Of a DNA stretch of 64,000 bases, positions 11,653-23,867 are shown in pieces. Where the stretch lies: assembly GCA_961205875.1 (NCBI GenBank), contig OY540809.1, forward strand, positions 33,492,267 to 33,556,266, written 5' to 3'. Every line of letters starts with the position of its first letter. The first letter of the stretch is position 1. A model generated the notes under the pieces. It was not told the origin of the DNA and searched no databases. It saw only the letters and a list, made by a program, of their open reading frames with translations. The DNA comes from Sialis fuliginosa. Lineage: Eukaryota; Arthropoda; Insecta; Megaloptera; Sialidae. The position numbers and the translations under genes are program-made.

Positions 11653-12722
11653 GATTGTCTGCTGAAAAATTAGAGAACGAAAATAAAAACGCGTTTAAAC
11701 GTATGTATATGATGAAATAAAACATGATTGGAGAAATTTACGATTTAATCGGCTATGCTAAATGTTCCCGGTTCGCCACTTGTACACACTCAAAATAAGT
11801 TGAAAAAAAAAACGGTTATACAACTCTAACCAATATAAAAAGCGACGGTGCAACCACCGGGAGTGGCCGTGAATGGCGTTCCACCACTCGTGAACTAACG
11901 TGTATCCGGTCAAATCCTTCACAGGGCGTATTTCTAGTAACGTCTAGATTCGAAATATGCAAACAAAAAAAAACTAGTTTTTAAAACCTCAAAAAGGTAG
12001 ACGACCCCCTTAATGCGAATTTTTAATATAATAACCTAAAAAAGTTTGAGAACCACTGGGATAGTGCAATATCTTAAAGTAGTTTATTTGTTAATACATT
12101 TTAAATCAGACGTTGGTAACCTTTTGCCAATCAAAAGAAACAATTTTGAAACAAGTAATTGTGGAATAGTACCGAACAAAATTGTTTCACAATTTTTTCC
12201 TTACTTCTAAAACCTATAACTTTGAAGAGAATTCGTACTAACAGATCTTCTAGGAAATAAAATAAATGATTTTGAGTTTCAAAAATCTTTATTCGGTCTA
12301 ATTTTCTCGACTTTTATCGACTTTACAAAGCTTTGAATATTGCAATTTTTTGAAGAAAATTATCTGGTATTTAATTTTTGTATCGTATAAGTATATTAAA
12401 CAATTAAAAACTATATTCTTTAAACTGCATCAATAATCCAACACTTTGAATAAACAAAATAGCAGAAATGGCAAAAATCCAATGACATTTTGAACCTGAT
12501 GAAAGGTTTCTTCATCGCTGAATGCCATTAAGCTCATTTGTAGCCAAACTGAAAGTGACGCAATATATTAAAAAAATTCGTGCTGTTGAAGTTCTTACCA
12601 TGAGTATTTTGAGTATCTCCAATGCCGTGTTTAGATCCAAAAAAAACAGCGTTTTTAAAACACTACGTGTTTAAAAATGTATGGTGTTTGTTGCTATTTT
12701 ATTTAAAAATACCGTGTTGCTG
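11653..12722. other. Intronic stretch without recognised genes
   Basis: A moderately GC-rich patch at 11810-11935 (containing GCAACCACCGGGAGTGGCCG) is visible, but it shows no open frame or RNA fold that I recognise. The rest is AT-rich. Confidence 0.35.
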
Positions 12723-12726
12723 TTAA

Positions 12727-13085
12727 TAGTCCAGTAACTTTGTCGCCTGAATGTATGGGGTAGTATGCGTTAAATCCGGTAGTTCTGATTTTTTGCAGAC
12801 TTGTTTATGATGTTGGCCTAATGAATAATCCAAGTTTGTGACCTCGAGGGCCGAACGCAACTTTGTCAAAAATCGAAAAAACCGCGAAAAAATCGTTATT
12901 TTTTCAAATTTTGGCGATTATAACCCTAAAGGACTAGTTTTTGAAAAAACTTTTTTAGAACGTTTTTAAAGTAGACTAAATTTGCTACAATATGATACTA
13001 GAATTGTCTCTGTAGACCCAATAGTTTCCGAGATTAAGCCTTTCAAAGTTTATCATTTTTTTCGAACTTCGCAATTTTTTGCAAT
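12727..13085 (+). repeat. Left terminal inverted repeat of the CXC-type transposon
   Basis: It pairs with 14771-15119 along its whole length. Internal blocks include GTTTATGATGTTGGCCTAAT, CGCGAAAAAATCGTTATTTT and CAATAGTTTCCGAGATTAAG. The left copy ends in an A/T-rich CGCAATTTTTTGCAAT motif that is itself nearly palindromic. Confidence 0.85.
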
Positions 13086-13559
13086 ATTTAGACGTCACTC
13101 GAATAACTCTAGCGGGATGAAGTTCCAATTACCTCTGACGGAGTGTGCTAGTATTGCTCGTGTGAAGTCACGAATCGGAACCTAGCAACTGGTCCCCAAT
13201 GCTCCGCCATCTTGTCTATTTTACTACCTTACCGTGGTTACAGAGACAGCATTAAATATAGAGTTGATCATTCCAGGATCTTCCAGGATCTCTTCTAGTG
13301 AGTCGTTCACAATTAGCTCTGATAATGAAAACATGTCAACATCGTCGTCACGTAATATTAGATTAAGATTAAATAAACTGGTAAAGTTTTAATTTTTGTC
13401 TTCTTAGATAAACTTAGAATTTAATTTATTATTATTGGCATACACTATTTATTATTATTATTATTATTAAATAATTATAATACAACAGAACATTTAAAAT
13501 ATTATATGGTATGGTGATGAACTATAAAGCCAAAATTTCATGCCTAAGTACTCCAAGCA

Positions 13560-14567
13560 GAGGAAGATGCTGATAGGCTCATCATCACTACAGCTGTAAC
13601 TGCTGCCTCTATCTATGATATAGTGGTAGTCGTTGGTGAGGACATTGACTTGCTGATCATCCTTACTGCGATCTCAAACCAACATGAATTTTTTTACAAT
13701 AAATGTGGAAGAGGCAAAGCATCAGATGTCATGTATTCCAGCATCGCTTCTTCAAAATCCTCTTTGAAACCAGATCTTTTCCTCTTCATCCATGCCTTTA
13801 GTGGTTGTGACTATCCTTGTTGGTCGACATCCTACGTCTTTGGCTTAGGGAAGATGCAAATGATGTCCATAGTCGAAAAAAATCCGGACGTTGAAAAGCA
13901 ACAACTCTACACTTGACGAGATAGCAGCAGCAGGAGAGCGAGTCATAATTGCTCTATACGGAGGCAACCCCAACACCCATAACTTTGACGAGCTGCGGTA
14001 CCAACTATTCACCAGGGCTGCGACGAAAACCAGCTTCAATCTAGCCAGGTTACCTCCTACACGAGACTGCTCGATTTCACTGCTTGCGGACATACCATCA
14101 GGTAAAAATTTGTCCTTGCATCAGTTACATATCATTCATCATTTTTTATTCTCATGTACAATCTTCTTAAAGGTACAGGCGTGGTTGGGAGTCACACTGA
14201 ACCCTCTCTCCTGGGGGTGGATATCCACGTCACAAGGCCTCAATCCCAAAATGATGACCAACACCTCTTACGGATGATTTCTTGTGGCTGCACGAAGGGT
14301 TGTGGGAACGCGTGCAGCTGCAGGAAGGCAGGATTAAAATGCTCATCAGTCTGCAGGTACTGCAGCGGGGCCTCTTGTGACAATATACCTGATGTTGCAG
14401 AAGTAGATATCCCAGAAGGCGATGATCTGTCCGATGTCGAAATGGAGGATGACTTGTGGGCACAAGACGTCGACGATTCATCACCATCCCCTGATGGGGA
14501 TATGCCATCCCAATACGTACAGATACGGACGAACCTCAACCGGGACCTTTCAAGAGGGCTAAATTAA
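13560..14567 (+). pseudogene. Broken transposon gene with C-terminal CXC (tesmin/TSO1-like) motif
   Basis: Three pieces in different frames read as one protein. Piece 1 (13560-13916) contains EEDADRLIITTAVTAA, VVVVGEDIDLLIILT and FLFIHAFSGCD. Piece 2 (about 13909-14265) contains DEIAAAGERVIIALYGG, LRYQLFTRAATKTSFN and NPLSWGW. Piece 3 (about 14265-14567) contains ISCGCTKGCGNACSCRKAG followed by CSSVCRYCSGASC and an acidic tail. The cysteine pattern resembles the DNA-binding CXC domain of tesmin/TSO1 proteins. This arrangement is familiar from repetitive arthropod transposon proteins of unassigned function. At least two frameshifts and the absence of an N-terminal half mean it cannot make a full protein. 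An in-frame intron near 14102-14172 is possible (GTAAAA .. TTAAAG). Confidence 0.8.
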
Positions 14568-14770
14568 TTTAATTTTTTGATTTTGAATATTACTCAATTT
14601 CCTAACAAATAAACTTATTAACTTTTGTTGTACTTATCTTTTTTACTTCATTATTCATAGCTTAGCTTAACATCATCGTTCACACTTCTCATTTTCTTTT
14701 TTAACATCCCATCATAAAAGTACAGGGCTTCGATAGTATAATCAGGGTCAAAATTCATTCAGAACGACAG

Positions 14771-15119
14771 AATTGCAAAAAATTGCGAAGTTCGAAAAAA
14801 ATGATAAACTTTGAAAGGCTTAATCTCGGAAACTATTGGGTCTACAGAGACAATTCTAGTATCATTTTGTAGCAAATTTAGTCTACTTTAAAAACGTTCT
14901 AAAAAAGTTTTTTCAAAAACTAGTCCTTTAGGGTTATAATCGCCAAAATTTGAAAAAATAACGATTTTTTCGCGGTTTTTTCGATTTTTGACAATGTTGC
15001 GTTCGGTGCTCGAGGTCACAAACTTGGATTATTCATTAGGCCAACATCATAAACAAGTCTGCAAAAAATCAGAACTACCGGATTTAACGCATGCGGTGAT
15101 GTATAAAGTTACTGGACTA
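14771..15119 (-). repeat. Right terminal inverted repeat of the CXC-type transposon
   Basis: Reverse complement of 12727-13085 with scattered differences, mainly in the outer 40 bases. It runs from AATTGCAAAAAATTGCGAAG to GTATAAAGTTACTGGACTA. Confidence 0.85.
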
Positions 15120-15123
15120 TAAA

Positions 15124-16093
15124 TAATATCAGGTTGGATGTTTGCCATAATATTTGATATTTTTTTACATTTAAGATTTAAGTGTTAACATTATTTTGAC
15201 ACAACCTGTATATCATGTAAATTGCAATTGTACTTTTAATTTACACTTCGGAAAATATTTTTATTGTAGGTTATATAAAACGTTGGTAGGTCAATTAAAA
15301 TAACAATAACTTATATCAAACACAAAACAGGCCGGATTGTTAACATTTATTTATTTCTATCGTGGGCTGGGATTGCCCACTGTTGTATTTTAACTGTAAC
15401 ATGAAAAATAATTTATTATTTGTTTCATTATTGGGTTTTTTCACAGCAGTATTATAAATTAAAAAAATATTTTATATTTATTGTTAGTAGAAAAAGATGA
15501 CATAAATTGTACATGTTGAAAGGACTTAAAGACATTCTAGCGTACGTTTGGTTAGAACTTATTACTTGTGTCTCTGCGGAGAAAAAAGAAAACGCCTCGT
15601 ATGTTTACCGAGAAGATCTTTCTGGAAAAATTCTCATAATTCTTTACGTCCGCTTCGAAAACCGTCCCACCCTTTGCTCCACTTTGTCGCAAATATTTCA
15701 CATTCGTTCCGCTTTATTTGTGTATCTAGTCTCTTCTACTTCGCTACGTGGAGATTAGCAGGCGCGCGACGGCTTGACAAGTAATGGGGGTTGGGAGGGG
15801 TTGTGTAAGAGACGGCGTGTGTGTACACTGGAAAAAACATCGTGTATTTTATAATAAAAAATGTTCCTACTTGAAACTGGAGGTAAATCATTTTTTGTAA
15901 GTGAAAATTGTCGTTAATCAGGGATTATAAACGAAATTCATTTCAAATCAGATTTTTTCGAATTTGAATAAATCTTGTACATTTTAGATTATCTATTTTA
16001 TAATTTCTTGATTATTCGTATTTTATTTTAATACCTATTTAAAAATTATAATTTAATTGAAAAAAAAAAACGTGAGTATAGGTAGGTACCCGT
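15124..16093. other. Intronic stretch without a supported gene
   Basis: Two overlapping open frames near 15507-15784 lie over a patch of moderate GC content but show no domain. Nothing else is recognised. Confidence 0.35.
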
Positions 16094-16101
16094 TATAAAT
16101 A

Positions 16102-16660
16102 CAGTGATGGATTTATAATAAGGCACACTAGGCACCGGCCTTGGACATCGCCACAAAGAGGGCACCATAAAAAGAGATTACTTTTTTCCTAGTTAGAACT
16201 ATTAGACTTCTGATTCAAAATTATATGTTTGCACAGGAATTATAGTATTTATGATCACTACATTACGGTTTCGGCAATTTTTTAATGATAAGAATTATAA
16301 TAAAAACTTATTGCAATATTTTTTATTAATTGAGATGTTATTACCAATAATAATAATAAATAGTATATTGTGTAAGCGTGAAATTTTGCCTCAAGTCCAA
16401 AGCAAAAGAATAAACTTATGTAGGGAGAGATGTCATACATACTGTCCATGTACCACATTTCTATTATATCTTCTACATAAAGTTCAAATTTATGCTGTAT
16501 TTTATGGGAAAAATAGGCATTTATATTTAGTCGAGTTTGAAACATAATTCAAAATGAAAAAAATCCAATGCAATAATTTTACAACAAACAACAAAAGAGA
16601 AAAACTAGGGCACCGTTTACTATAAAAGCCTAGGGCACCAAAAAGTTAAATCCGGCGCTG
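16102..16660. mobile_element. Non-autonomous hAT-like element with perfect 8-bp target duplication
   Basis: The element starts CAGTGATGGATTTA and ends TAAATCCGGCGCTG, a short imperfect inverted repeat of the type seen at hAT ends. It is flanked on both sides by TATAAATA (16094-16101 and 16661-16668), an exact 8-bp target duplication as hAT transposases make. Subterminal blocks GGGCACC recur near both ends (16158 and 16609-16634). The open frames inside it (16251-16547) lack any transposase motif, so it would depend on a transposase from elsewhere. Confidence 0.9.
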
Positions 16661-16669
16661 TATAAATAT

Positions 16670-17844
16670 AACAACTTCAAAATACATAAGTTGTTTTTAC
16701 CTAACTGACAAATCAGCAACTTGAATCCTTGAATAAAAGAACGAGTTAAAAACTATATTTTTTTGTAAAAACATCGTGTTTCTTTTTTTGTCAATTTTGT
16801 CTAAAAAAGTTATAATAACAATTTTTTTAACTACATAATTTGCAATATACAGGAAAAATTTTGTTTAATATTTTATATAGGCACAGTTTGATTACCCTTT
16901 AAAATAATTATACACAATTAAAACTTTAGTATTGCTCATACTAATTGACACTGTTTTATAAATATTTTTTCCGTGTATTCTCCCTTACCGGTCCCCCAGG
17001 ATGTCACGCGCTGTTGGGACACGCTGTTGTTGGGATGTTGAGACAACCGTGAAAGCTGCCGCGGCACCAGCGGTGTTTGAGCCGCGAGTTTACGTTGTTT
17101 TAATATCTCAGAATTTTATGTAATTATTTCTTTGTCGAGATTAAAAGAATGGATTGTTTATTTTTGAAAGAGTGCTGCGGTATTATTTCGGTATTTAAAG
17201 TAGAAAATCCTTGTTTTAAAAAAATGTTATCTTTTGTGTTTTAATCTTGTATAATTTCTAAATGAAAATATTAACTTGTTTCTTTTAAAGCAGAAACACT
17301 TTACAAAATTTAATGTAGATATTTTGTTTTGATACCAGGAGCGATATAGACAATATCTGAAGTATTGGTTTTCAAGTTCAATAGATGTGGAAGATGCTTT
17401 TAAAATAAAAATGATAATATAACGCATTTTCACGTAATGACAAACATTAAAAAAAATACAACATAGATTGTCATAGATCGTCCATTAATTACGTAAGGAT
17501 GATTTTTGTTTGCAAGTATTCTTAAGTATTAGATCGTTGCAAAAATAATGCACGTTTTTCCTATGCCTAGATTTAGGTACTATTTTCTTTTAAAGTTGTC
17601 GCCCAAAGTACTAAGTGTTTATATACGATACTAGACTTAAGACCTCAATCTGCAGGGCCGATTTGTAGAAAGTTAGAGTGGGAGTAAATCGGGTACTGTT
17701 AAAGTAAGCAGTGTTTTTTTATATATAATCGCCCCGATATGCTTATAAGGTCATGGAGGCAATTAAGGCCCATCTTAATTATAAATGCTATATTTAGAGT
17801 AGTAAGTAATTTATATTAAAAAGGTTATGTTAATGGTAAACTTA
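16670..17844. other. Intronic stretch with a GC-rich patch at 16985-17100
   Basis: The patch contains CCGCGGCACCAGCGGTG and CACGCGCTGTTGGGACACGC, with a direct repeat of ACGCTGTTG. No open frame is attached. It could be regulatory or part of an unrecognised element. The surroundings are AT-rich. Confidence 0.35.
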
Positions 17845-17945
17845 GGTTTAAAATTTTGAAATCAGAGAATAATTTTTCTTTAAAAATTATCGCAAAGCTT
17901 TTTGTATTTTCGATAATAATAAAACAACTCATAACAAAGATACAC
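17845..17945 (+). repeat. Short fragment of the 1027-2686 foldback family
   Basis: TTTAAAATTTTGAAATCAGAGAA .. GCAAAGCTTTTTGTATTTTCGATA corresponds to the inner arm of the foldback element, with the outer arm missing. Confidence 0.55.
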
Positions 17946-18189
17946 GCATTTTATTCATTATTGAATAAAAATCACAATTGCCATGGAAAAAATAGTTTTG
18001 TTAGTCGAGGCGTCGATCAGCCAAAACCACAGGCCAAAACTAAACAATCACTCGAGTGAAATAATAAATTTAACTCAAGTAAGCTTTGGAAAAAAGAATA
18101 AATAAAATTCGTTGCATATTTTGTTAATGTATAACAGTAATGCTGGCTTTAGGGAGGGAGGCTAGACGACTGTTATGGGTTCCAGTTTA

Positions 18190-18345
18190 GATGGGGCTTC
18201 TTAAAATATTAAATAAAAACTAATTTGAGACAAAATCTTTGAGAGTCTGTAGCTCCCTCACGAAGAGTTTCCGGACACATGTTTATATGAAGTTTTTTAC
18301 TTGAAATTTTTTTCTTAATAAACTGTTCAAGTTTGTTCCACTTAA
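18190..18345 (+). repeat. Fragment of the 26350-27521 palindrome family
   Basis: ATTAAATAAAAACTAATTT .. CTCCCTCACGAAGAGTTTCC .. GTTCAAGTTTG matches the right arm of the palindrome at 27370-27500. It is an end fragment of one arm. Confidence 0.65.
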
Positions 18346-20940
18346 CTCTCCCTGTATATCAAAGATTTTTTTAAAATTTCCAATTGTTATGGTGTAAAAA
18401 TAAGACTTGTTCTGAATTTTTTAATAATACTATAGCCCTAAATATGTTTTCTTCAAAAACTATAAAGTTATTTTTACGATCACGTAAAAATAACCATTAT
18501 TTATAAATCACATACACACTTTAAGTTTCATAGTTATGTCTATTTAAAGTAGATCAAGAAATAAATATGTGGACGTTTTTTTATGAAATATACTAAATTG
18601 AATAGTATGTATTTTGTAGACAATTTTCAGAAACTACAGTTTATATCTGTTGAAACTTATTGAAGCAATCCAGAAAGTTTCCGATATTGATATCATGGTT
18701 CCTCGTAGATAATGTCAATAGTATGTTTAAATTTATCGATAAAAAGAGATATTTGATCACGATCTATGTGATATAATTTTCAATACAGAACCCGAACACA
18801 CATTAAACAAAAACTTATTGTGGTCAGTCAACAATGGCACATCTCACACAAAAAGACTTGGGGCAGACATCAACTCAATAAAAACACGATATTGTGCAAC
18901 AAGCTCCTCGTCATCTCTTGTTTGTGGAAACTAATCAAATTCTGCAACTAGGTCACATAAATAACTACTCATCATTCGCACGATCGAATAAGAACATACT
19001 CGAGTACGGGGGGGGATTGGTTCTATCTTCGTGATGGGGACGATGGTGGTGATGATAGCAGTGGCGTTTTGTGCAAGGGGTGAATTATATTTTAATTATT
19101 TTAAATGTAGTAGAACTATGGTAAATGGTAAAATCTTAATACATTTTTTTTGGTAATGTACTTAATTTTTAAATGTATTTAAAAATAAATTTTTTGTACT
19201 TGTGCACTGAATGGGGTTAGAAATGAAAATCTTGGGGTCAATGAAAACTTAATAAATTAATTAATTTTGTCTATGCCATCTACTATTTATTTTATTTTAT
19301 GCCGTTTGTTTTTATTTGATCATTTTGTGTTTTATTCTACAAATTTATTTATCGTAGCGTAGGTATCCCGAGTCGAAAAATAAAACCTAGTTATATTTTT
19401 TAAATCCTAAATTCCTTTGTTGTTCGTTTAACTGCTTAAAAATGGAACGTGTTTTAATCTTATACATGTAATAAGAGAATCGATAGATGTTAAACGTGTT
19501 TTTGAAACTCGTCTATAACGCACAAACTCTATTTATGACTATATATATATATATACTTTTAAAAGTATAAAATAAAATATTGTAAAAGCCAATCTGAAAA
19601 TTTTTATAAACAATAATTAATCATTTACACTTTTTATTTAATGGCGAAGTGATTAAATTATATTTGAATATATAAAGCACAAAAAATTATAATAATATTT
19701 ATATAATATATTATTATCAGTAACACGTTTCTGGATTAAAATATATTATGAAGGTAAATTCATTGATTTATTTATGAACTTATAACTTTATAAATAAGAA
19801 AACATATATTACCGATAATAATACATTTTACCTATAAAAAAAAAACATTTAAATGAGAGGTAAGTAATTAAATTGATTTAATAAAGATGTACTTGTTTTC
19901 TTAGTAACAAGAGTTCACGAGAATTACAAAAAAGAAGCTCATTAATTCCAAAAAACAGTATATCTCGTTCTTAAAGCAGTTAATATTGGTACCAGTACTT
20001 TATATTTATAATAAAATAAAATATTGCAAAAACAAATCTGATTTTTTTCATTACATATATCCAATATATTATGGTAGACAGGAGATGCGCATGCGTATTT
20101 AACCATAGAAATATTATAATATAGAGTAACTTGCTAAAAACGCAAACATTCGGTAGAAAAGAATGGATGGCGACCTAATCCATCTATTAAACACATTTTT
20201 TGAGTACACTTTACATAATTTTGTCTTCCCCTCATTTGGGAACAAATTGGTTTCCTTTTTCTACATATTAAAACATCGTTTCTACATATATGAAATGTTA
20301 TAATTTCTATGAATTGAAACGTTGAGAGCGCTTGCGCAAATTAAAGCTAGCTTTGTGATTGGTTACCATTTTGTTCTTTGTTCATTGTAAGTGAAGTGCT
20401 GTCAAACCTTGTGTACACATTTACTTCTATCATGGTTTTATCATCTGTCGTATTTTTACAACGAAATTATTATAATACAGTAGTTCATAAACACAAAGTT
20501 CAATACAGTAATCTGTTTTATCTTCACGTAAGTACATATTTTATTAATTACATGTCTTTGCTTCTATAAAACAACATTAAGTAGGTAATGAAATTTATAT
20601 GTTCACTATAATTTTGCAATGAAATAAATACCTATCAGGTGTTGCTACATACTTTTACATATTATATTATTTTGAATGATTTTGATGTATAAAAATATTA
20701 GAAAAATTTGGTGTAATTTTTATTGTCAAATTTAAATACGAACTTTGTAATTGTTTGTTTTTTACTGCACGAACAATGTATAATTTGATTTCAAAAAAAT
20801 TTTGCAATAAAATACCTAGCTAAAAAAATGAAAAATCATAATAAACATTTATTTTAATTAAGAATTTATTCTGTCTACAGACGGAACTTCAAAGAGTATT
20901 TCACGTTCACCTTCCTATGGAATTAAAGTATCTCTGTCTA
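18346..20940. other. AT-rich intronic stretch
   Basis: No gene or transposon boundary is recognised. A G-rich tract at 19010-19080 (GGGGGGG then GATGGTGGTGATGAT) and a TATATATATATATA run near 19540 are the only local features. Confidence 0.35.
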
Positions 20941-20944
20941 TCCA

Positions 20945-21420
20945 TATCGTCCCCTACAAGGTAAAGTATCATAAGCAACATTTTTTGTAAAATTGAGTTA
21001 TGATGGTTACGATAATCTGCTTGATATTAGCGATCGATTCTGTAACTTTGACTATCGTATAATCGTATCCACCATTGTTTTTTAACCGCCCTACCCATAT
21101 GAACGTGCGTGATACGGCCGTTATATTATCGCCCGAACGCAACAAGCCGTATCCCGTACGTTCAGGTACATAAAAAACTATACCCGCAACGCAACTCACA
21201 AAACGTTTGTGGTACGTCAAATTGTTCCTACGTACATGTAATCAAGTATTGTTATTGAGAAATCTAATGAAAAAAAACTTGATGACTTAACAATTTTTTG
21301 AATAATAACCCAAAGGTAGGGCGGTTAAGTATCATAGCCGCCAGATAAAGAATCGTAACCACTGATATCTGCTTTATAAATTATTGTAACTGACTATGAT
21401 AATGTATCGTAATGGCACTT
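20945..21420. repeat. Dispersed repeat, family D, copy 1
   Basis: TATCGTCCCCTACAAGGTAAAGTATC .. AAATTGAGTTAT .. TATCTG.TTTAT..ATATCGTAAC matches 36625-36850. The open frame on the minus strand (20969-21220) within it has no recognised domain. The sequence GGGCGGTTAA occurs in both orientations (21085 and 21320), so this may be a small inverted-repeat element. Confidence 0.5.
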
Positions 21421-21962
21421 AAGATATTTTCAAATATCGCACCTGTTAATTGTGAATTATATTATTGCATATTAGTTTAATAAATCAAATATCAATTGGT
21501 AGTCCAATTTTGTACATATATATGAAACATTGAAAAGGTGTTTGCAGTGCACTGTAAAATATCTTAAACCACCAATTAAAAGTACCTTATACACCAGTGA
21601 CCACTAAAATTGGGGGCTATAAAATATCTTAAGCGCTATTTTATTGATAAATAGTCATTGTTTTTTGATTTCTCTATATAATTGTGAGTTATAACCAGTG
21701 GTGAGCTATGAAATTTTTAACAAAGAGTTTGCTCATGGCTAAATATAAAAATCTTAATGTTAATATATGTTATTTTATGGTTTATTTATAAAAATAATGC
21801 ATATACATATTAACAAAGGGTTTTCTACAGCTCATCACTAGTTATAACCTCATATGACAGTATAATATGTTTATTTAGGAATACATTGTTCATTTTTATA
21901 GTCAATCGTATATAAATAATTAATTTAATCATAACTTCTTTTAATTATTACTTCTTTTTCAG

Positions 21963-22277
21963 TCACTGAGAATATTTTATTATTCTTTCGTAAAATCCTG
22001 CGAACTGTAGAAAAAAGTTTTGAAATCCAAGAAAGAGCCACATTATTATCACGACAAGATCACAAGGTATTGTAAAAAGACAATTTTCTTTGGGTTATTT
22101 TCAATTCAACGTTATAGTTAAATATTATTAATAATTTTTTAGCTACCTGACTGGTACACCATGCCTGCTCGGAAAAAAACAAAAATTAGGGAGAGTTATA
22201 ATATATATCTTCCCTCAAGTTCAGTATCTAAAAAAGAAGTGAAACTTCTAGAGGAACTCAAGATTGAAAGACATTAG
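21963..22277 (+). CDS. Possible 3' end of an unrecognised gene, two exons
   Basis: Two short open exons join in frame. The first (21963-22066) follows the acceptor CTTCTTTTTCAG and encodes TENILLFFRKILRTVEKS, then FEIQERATLLSRQDHK. It ends in phase 0 at AAG|GTATTG. After a 76-bp intron, the second (22143-22277) starts in phase 0 after AATTTTTTAG and encodes LPDWYTMPARKKTKIRES and onwards to a TAG stop at 22275-22277. The product is basic and amphipathic, somewhat like the C-terminal part of a Myb/SANT-like transposon accessory protein, but no family is recognised. A third open stretch at 22614-22718, after TTTTCACAG, encodes DWASATTDEKIDEKKFTDV and ends in TGA; it may be an alternative last exon. 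No upstream exons were found, so this could be a gene remnant. Confidence 0.35.
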
Positions 22278-22718
22278 TAAAAGGAGCAATATTAGAAATA
22301 TATGGAAACTAAATTGGAAATTACTTGGCAAAAGGGATCCGTGGCGAACATCCCGCCATTTTATGGTGACTAAAGCTTTTCATTCAATACATAAATATTA
22401 ATTATGAATACATCTTTGATTTTTCTTTTCATCCCTTTTGTAATCGGAGATCGATCAGCCTTAGTGGAATAAATTATAGATTACTTAGTTTGTTTAATTG
22501 CATTATAAGAGCAGATTACAAGTGATGCACAGTTAAATAAACAAATTTGTATTCGTCATATTGTTTGCAGAATGTTGATAATAATGAAGTAAAACTATTA
22601 TCTTTTCACAGACTGGGCGAGTGCAACAACAGACGAGAAAATTGATGAGAAAAAATTCACAGATGTAATTAATAAACTCACAAGTAACAAACGTCTATCT
22701 ATAAAAAAATGTATTTGA

Positions 22719-23085
22719 TTGACTGAATTAATTAAAAATGTTAATTTTTATACTTAATTGCTTCTTCACCATATTTATATTTATGTTTAAAATTTTTTAT
22801 TTGTTTGAAATCTTCTATTAAAAAAATCTAATTACACACGGATATTACCAAGTTTAACTAAATGCTCCTTTAACTAACTCGAATTATCAATTGAACCAAG
22901 CATAGTAGGTACATTTAATTACAGGGATTTTTAATTTTTTGCATTGTTTTTAGAACGTACATGTTTCAATTAAAGCCAAATCTACTTTAAAGGAATATTT
23001 AGCGCTAAAGGAGCATTAAATTTATTAGTAATACTAATTAATGTAGTAAATTATTTAAAAAAATAAATTTTTATATTTAATCCCT
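22719..23085. other. AT-rich intronic stretch
   Basis: No gene or element is recognised in this short interval. Confidence 0.4.
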
Positions 23086-23087
23086 TA

Positions 23088-23215
23088 ACGCCCAGACCTG
23101 AGCTCAGCTCGGGCATACTAAACTGGCAGAAATGACCAAACCCGAGCTCAGTTCGGGCATGATTAATTTTGCTTGCAAGAAAATTACGTTCATGTACTGA
23201 ACTCAGGCTTGAAAA
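23088..23215. repeat. Short repeats of CGAGCTCAG(T/C)TCGGGCAT
   Basis: CTGAGCTCAGCTCGGGCATA (23098) is followed by CCGAGCTCAGTTCGGGCATG (23142) as a direct repeat; each copy is also nearly self-complementary. The stretch starts TTAATCCCTTAACGCCC, which resembles the TTAA-flanked ends of piggyBac-type elements. No matching opposite end was found, so a mobile-element call is not justified. Confidence 0.45.
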
Positions 23216-23529
23216 ATAATTTAAAAATAACAATATTTTTTAGAGAAAAATTATTATTACCTACTTCTTATTTCATCATCACTAGTTCAATTTTAATTGT
23301 TTCAATCTTATAATTAAAAAAAATATATGTTTTTAAAATTAAATCTTGATTTTTACGTATGAAATATATATTTTTTTATAAATAAAGCATTTAGGTTTAT
23401 TATGTTTTGAAAATACATATATTTTTAACCAGCTTTTTCCTAAAAAAATTTTTTGTATCAAGTTATAACAAAAATTAAATGTTTTTCAATTATACTTGAT
23501 AATTTCTTATTATATTTAAAAATTGACCG

Positions 23530-23790
23530 ACTCATACACGAGTGTAAAATTCTACTAATTGAGATCCACATTTTCACATCCCACATGCCTACATATGAGC
23601 ATTAAATTAACTGCCCCCCCCCTTCCTCCATCCACTATTTCTCCAAAATTTTCAATGATATTGCTGATTTTAGTATTTTTTAATATCTTCATTCTAAGTT
23701 TGTAGCTTATATAGTTTATGAGATACTTTGCTTTGACCAAAAAGGATGGGTGGACGAACAACAAAAAGGGTTTCTTTGGAACCCTAAAAA
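23530..23790 (+). repeat. Non-LTR-like tail, family E, copy 1
   Basis: TCTACTAATTGAGATCCACATTTT .. AGTTTGTAGCTTATATAGTTTATGAG .. GGACGAACAACAAAAAGGGTTTCTTTGGAACCCT matches the tails at 33435-34430 and, in part, 52720-52900. The ending is a GGAC/GAC-rich run plus a GGGTTNC.TNGGAACCCT block. Confidence 0.6.
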
Positions 23791-23867
23791 TAATATAATA
23801 AATGAATTACACAAATATTTGGTTTTGTTTTAATTTTATCCACTAAGAGGTATGGGTGGCATATAAT

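Larger units (their letters stand above)
12727..15119 (+). mobile_element. Degenerate DNA transposon with 350-bp TIRs and a CXC-type gene
   Basis: The left inverted repeat (12727-13085) and right inverted repeat (14771-15119) are about 350-bp near-perfect reverse complements. Their ends read TAGTCCAGTAACTTTGTCGC and, on the opposite strand, TAGTCCAGTAACTTTATACA. The left flank is TTAA (12723-12726) and the right flank TAAA (15120-15123), which would fit a decayed TTAA duplication as used by Kolobok or piggyBac-type elements; this is tentative. Between the repeats lies a broken transposon gene (13560-14567). The element is about 2.39 kb, so much of an original autonomous copy is probably missing. 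Confidence 0.85.

Noticed and set aside
14230-14539. Minus-strand frames over the CXC motif
   Set aside because: They are antisense shadows of the plus-strand CXC-type transposon remnant.
16251-16547. 98-codon frame inside the hAT-like element
   Set aside because: No transposase motif; AT-rich and without conserved residues; the antisense frame is equally long.
20969-21220. Minus-strand frame with YVPERTGYGLLRSGDN
   Set aside because: Protein-like in appearance but lies inside a dispersed repeat, with no family recognised and no splice context.
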